Source: Candidatus Woesearchaeota archaeon (GTDB lineage: Archaea; Nanobdellota; Nanobdellia; Woesearchaeales; UBA12501). Taken from it: DNA of 15,084 bases. A program made the translations under genes and the position numbers. Each line of letters starts with the position of its first letter. The stretch's first letter is position 1. A model generated the notes under the pieces. The model did not search any database. It was not told the DNA's origin and worked only from the letters and a program-made list of their open reading frames with translations. Below, piece after piece: positions 14,476-15,084 of this stretch. The DNA lies in contig JACOVM010000045.1 of assembly GCA_016177345.1 (NCBI GenBank), positions 1 through 15,084 of the forward strand. Direction: 5' to 3'.

Positions 14476-14484
14476 CTTTAAGTA
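14476..14484 (+). promoter_or_regulatory. TATA box of the GT39-like gene
   Basis: CTTTAAGTA centred about 27 bases before the ATG at 14507, giving a leaderless mRNA and separating this gene from the radical SAM gene upstream. Confidence 0.5.
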
Positions 14485-14506
14485 GTCTGGATGGTGCCGT
14501 AAAAAA

Positions 14507-15084
14507 ATGGATAACCAGCCCGCGTGGAAGTCAAGAACTGTTATTTTCACCATCTTTGTTCTTATCCTTCTGACTGCATTTCTCTTTAGGTTTGCCGGCT
14601 TTACCAGAGAACCAGCCAGTTATCATCCTGACGAATATATTATTGTCGAAAAAGTTATGGCAAAAGTGACTGGGTACCAGGAAGGTGCTGAGTTAAAAAT
14701 ATACATGTGGCCAGGAGTTACTATATCCAACTTTTTCATCATTTTTTTTACGCTTCTCAAATGGGTTGGAGTTGATATTACTTACCTACTTGTTTTAAAG
14801 ACGTTGCAGTTCTCTAGCATCCTTTTTGGAACAGCGAGCGTTGCTGCAGTATTCTTTTTAGCGCAGCGAATGTATAATACTCCCACGGCGTTACTGGCGT
14901 CAAGCTTCTTTGCTGTTATGATGGATCCCATACGAATTGCGCGTTGGGCAACAACAGATTCTGCATCCATATTCTTCATGATTGTTTGCTTTCACTTTTG
15001 TTACCAGCTCATGAAATCAAGGGAGAACCCTCATGAAGAAAAATGGATAAAATGGAGTGGAAAAATAATAAACCTTCAGTTTCC
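14507..15084 (+). CDS. GT39/ArnT-like membrane glycosyltransferase, 5' part
   Basis: The frame is open from ATG 14507 to the window end (192 codons, no stop), so it is incomplete. It begins with a short polar N-terminus (MDNQPAWKSR) and TM1 (11-30), followed by a luminal/extracellular loop with PASYHPDEY (36-44). The DE pair after TM1 (Asp42, Glu43) matches the catalytic acidic position of dolichyl-phosphate-mannose protein mannosyltransferases and ArnT-like GT-C enzymes. Further hydrophobic segments are near 72-88, 93-120 and 129-143, and RIARWATTDS (147-156) is typical of the family. Such enzymes take a sugar from a lipid phosphate and transfer it outside the cell to protein or glycolipid. 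The nearby DPM1-like glycosyltransferase could make the donor. The gene has its own TATA box. Confidence 0.82.
   Translation, partial: MDNQPAWKSRTVIFTIFVLILLTAFLFRFAGFTREPASYHPDEYIIVEKVMAKVTGYQEGAELKIYMWPGVTISNFFIIFFTLLKWVGVDITYLLVLKTLQFSSILFGTASVAAVFFLAQRMYNTPTALLASSFFAVMMDPIRIARWATTDSASIFFMIVCFHFCYQLMKSRENPHEEKWIKWSGKIINLQF

Overview
The window looks archaeal. Nearly every gene that opens a transcription unit has an archaeal TATA-like box (TTTATAAA, CTTATAAAA, CTTTAAA and similar) about 23-27 bases before its start codon, which implies mostly leaderless mRNAs. It also carries an Elp3 tRNA-modifying enzyme, lipobox proteins with short Lys/Asn N-termini, and a lipoprotein with DUF4215-type Cys repeats. 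The gene mix (DUF4215 lipoprotein, Elp3, many small membrane or secreted proteins of unknown function) suggests a DPANN archaeon such as a woesearchaeote. That placement is inference; no rRNA is present to confirm it.

Layout. 1-1268 (+): a two-gene unit, a DUF1624/HGSNAT-like multi-pass acyltransferase followed by a Bcp-type peroxiredoxin. 1300-5401 (-): a Cys-rich DUF4215 lipoprotein, a four-helix membrane protein, Elp3 and a second lipoprotein, each with its own TATA box. 5491-8846 (-): a two-gene ABC exporter operon (ATPase then permease, joined by an ATGA overlap); the permease has a large ectodomain and an unusual ~230-residue cytoplasmic tail. 8884-9150: gene-poor, with inverted repeats and the severed 3' end of a kinase gene. 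9151-9285: a 135-bp palindromic element. 9286-9762: the 5' part of the same kinase gene. 9869-15084: a surface-glycan region with UDP-glucuronate decarboxylase (+), a family-2 glycosyltransferase (-), a structured non-coding stretch, a SAM methyltransferase (-), a B12-binding radical SAM enzyme (+) and the start of a GT39/ArnT-like membrane glycosyltransferase (+) that runs off the end.

Main discovery. The short P-loop kinase ORF (stop at 9280-9282) is the front part of a longer gene. The missing C-terminus, including a readable YRYIVIDTT strand, lies in the same strand at 9040-9150. Removing 9151-9285 (exactly 45 codons) rejoins the two parts in frame to give a 195-residue protein. The removed DNA has TCA...TGA ends with similar A-rich tips, two strong hairpins and no coding capacity. 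This is what a miniature non-autonomous transposon would look like, possibly of IS200/IS605 origin.

Other points: TATA positions argue that two starts lie well inside their longest ORFs (glycosyltransferase at 11617, methyltransferase at 12772). The glycan genes plausibly make and attach a UDP-xylose-derived or otherwise modified surface sugar, with a lipid-linked sugar made by the GT2 enzyme used by the GT39 enzyme. The alternating strands show they are not one operon. I saw no CRISPR array, tRNA, rRNA or defence system.
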